Assembly: GCF_900187885.1 (NCBI RefSeq)
Contig: NZ_FYEK01000018.1
Span: 35,337-99,336, forward strand
Reading direction: 5' to 3'
From: Thermoflexus hugenholtzii JAD2
Lineage (GTDB): Bacteria > Chloroflexota > Anaerolineae > Thermoflexales > Thermoflexaceae
DNA length: 64,000 nt
Position 1 is the first letter of the stretch, and every line of letters begins with the position of its first letter. The notes beneath the pieces are model-generated. The model ran no database searches and was not told the origin of the DNA. It saw only the letters and a list, made by a program, of their open reading frames with translations. The translations under genes and the position numbers were made by a program. Positions 63,923 to 64,000 of the stretch are shown here, piece after piece.

Positions 63923-64000
63923 CGTGGAGCGATCCAGCCCTCCTCGATCGCCTGGGCGGCCGCATAGAAGGCCTCCTCCAGGCGCTGGAGGGCCGTTTCG
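63919..64000 (-). CDS. C-terminus of an unidentified protein, truncated by the window edge
   Basis: The minus-strand frame open at the right edge reads ETALQRLEEAFYAAAQAIEEG and then WIAPR before a stop at 63919-63921. Only 26 residues are visible, too few to identify. Its stop overlaps the TTG of the next gene by 4 bp, suggesting a pair in one operon. Confidence 0.4.
   Translation of the reverse strand, partial: ETALQRLEEAFYAAAQAIEEGWIAPR

Overview
The window looks like a chromosomal segment of a thermophilic, GC-rich Chloroflexota bacterium. The Thermoflexus / Anaerolineae-like side of that phylum is the best guess. This is inferred from the GC-rich sequence, the many extracytoplasmic proteins with Thr/Pro-rich linkers, an F420 biosynthesis gene beside F420-type enzymes, and a methanogen-type HdrABC-MvhADG complex combined with NrfHA nitrite reductase. 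No 16S gene is present to confirm it.

Layout. 0-2.3 kb: surface/membrane proteins. 2.3-9.3 kb (minus): a compact hydrogenase/heterodisulfide-reductase operon, hdrC-hdrB-hdrA-mvhD-mvhG-mvhA plus a hydrogenase maturation protease. Its TATAAT box lies between two GTGA-N6-TCAC dyads. 9.5 kb: tRNA-Met. 10-13.8 kb: a membrane-anchored glycosidase and nrfHA, the latter preceded by the same type of dyad. 13.9-19.3 kb: a histidine operon (hisH, A, F, IE, D) interrupted by a nucleotidyltransferase (with a vestige of a HEPN partner) and a queuosine-precursor transporter, ending at tRNA-Lys. 19.4-27.6 kb: spermidine synthase, a C39-like peptidase, an MFS transporter, rpsL, a DUF4160/DUF2442 pair, a pseudouridine synthase and a polysaccharide deacetylase. 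27.7-33 kb: tRNA-Glu, relA/spoT, a REP-like repeat cluster, then an FAD subunit, a thioesterase and an F420-type LLM oxidoreductase. 33-37.5 kb: a secreted-protein operon and a frame-disrupted LuxR-type regulator with direct repeats in the promoter. 37.6-51.8 kb: M28 peptidase, phosphoglycerate mutase, a large glycosyltransferase, agmatinase with potABC, an amidase, and secDF. 52-55.7 kb: dnaG-rpoD. 55.9-64 kb: cofD, a decaying AbrB/Doc module, transporter, GH99-like lipoprotein, an FAD oxidoreductase, a UPF0175/PIN toxin-antitoxin pair, and a segmental duplication that left truncated copies of both.

How it fits together. HdrABC-MvhADG would oxidise H2 at the NiFe site and, by flavin-based bifurcation at HdrA, reduce ferredoxin plus a disulfide-type or other acceptor. 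NrfHA would take quinol electrons to reduce nitrite to ammonium. Shared redox-type operators upstream of both suggest co-regulation by a Rex- or CRP/FNR-family protein that is not encoded here. SpeE, SpeB and PotABC form a polyamine set. CofD and the LLM enzyme indicate F420 use. The accessory ends are rich in toxin-antitoxin modules at different stages of decay, usually with the toxin lost first.
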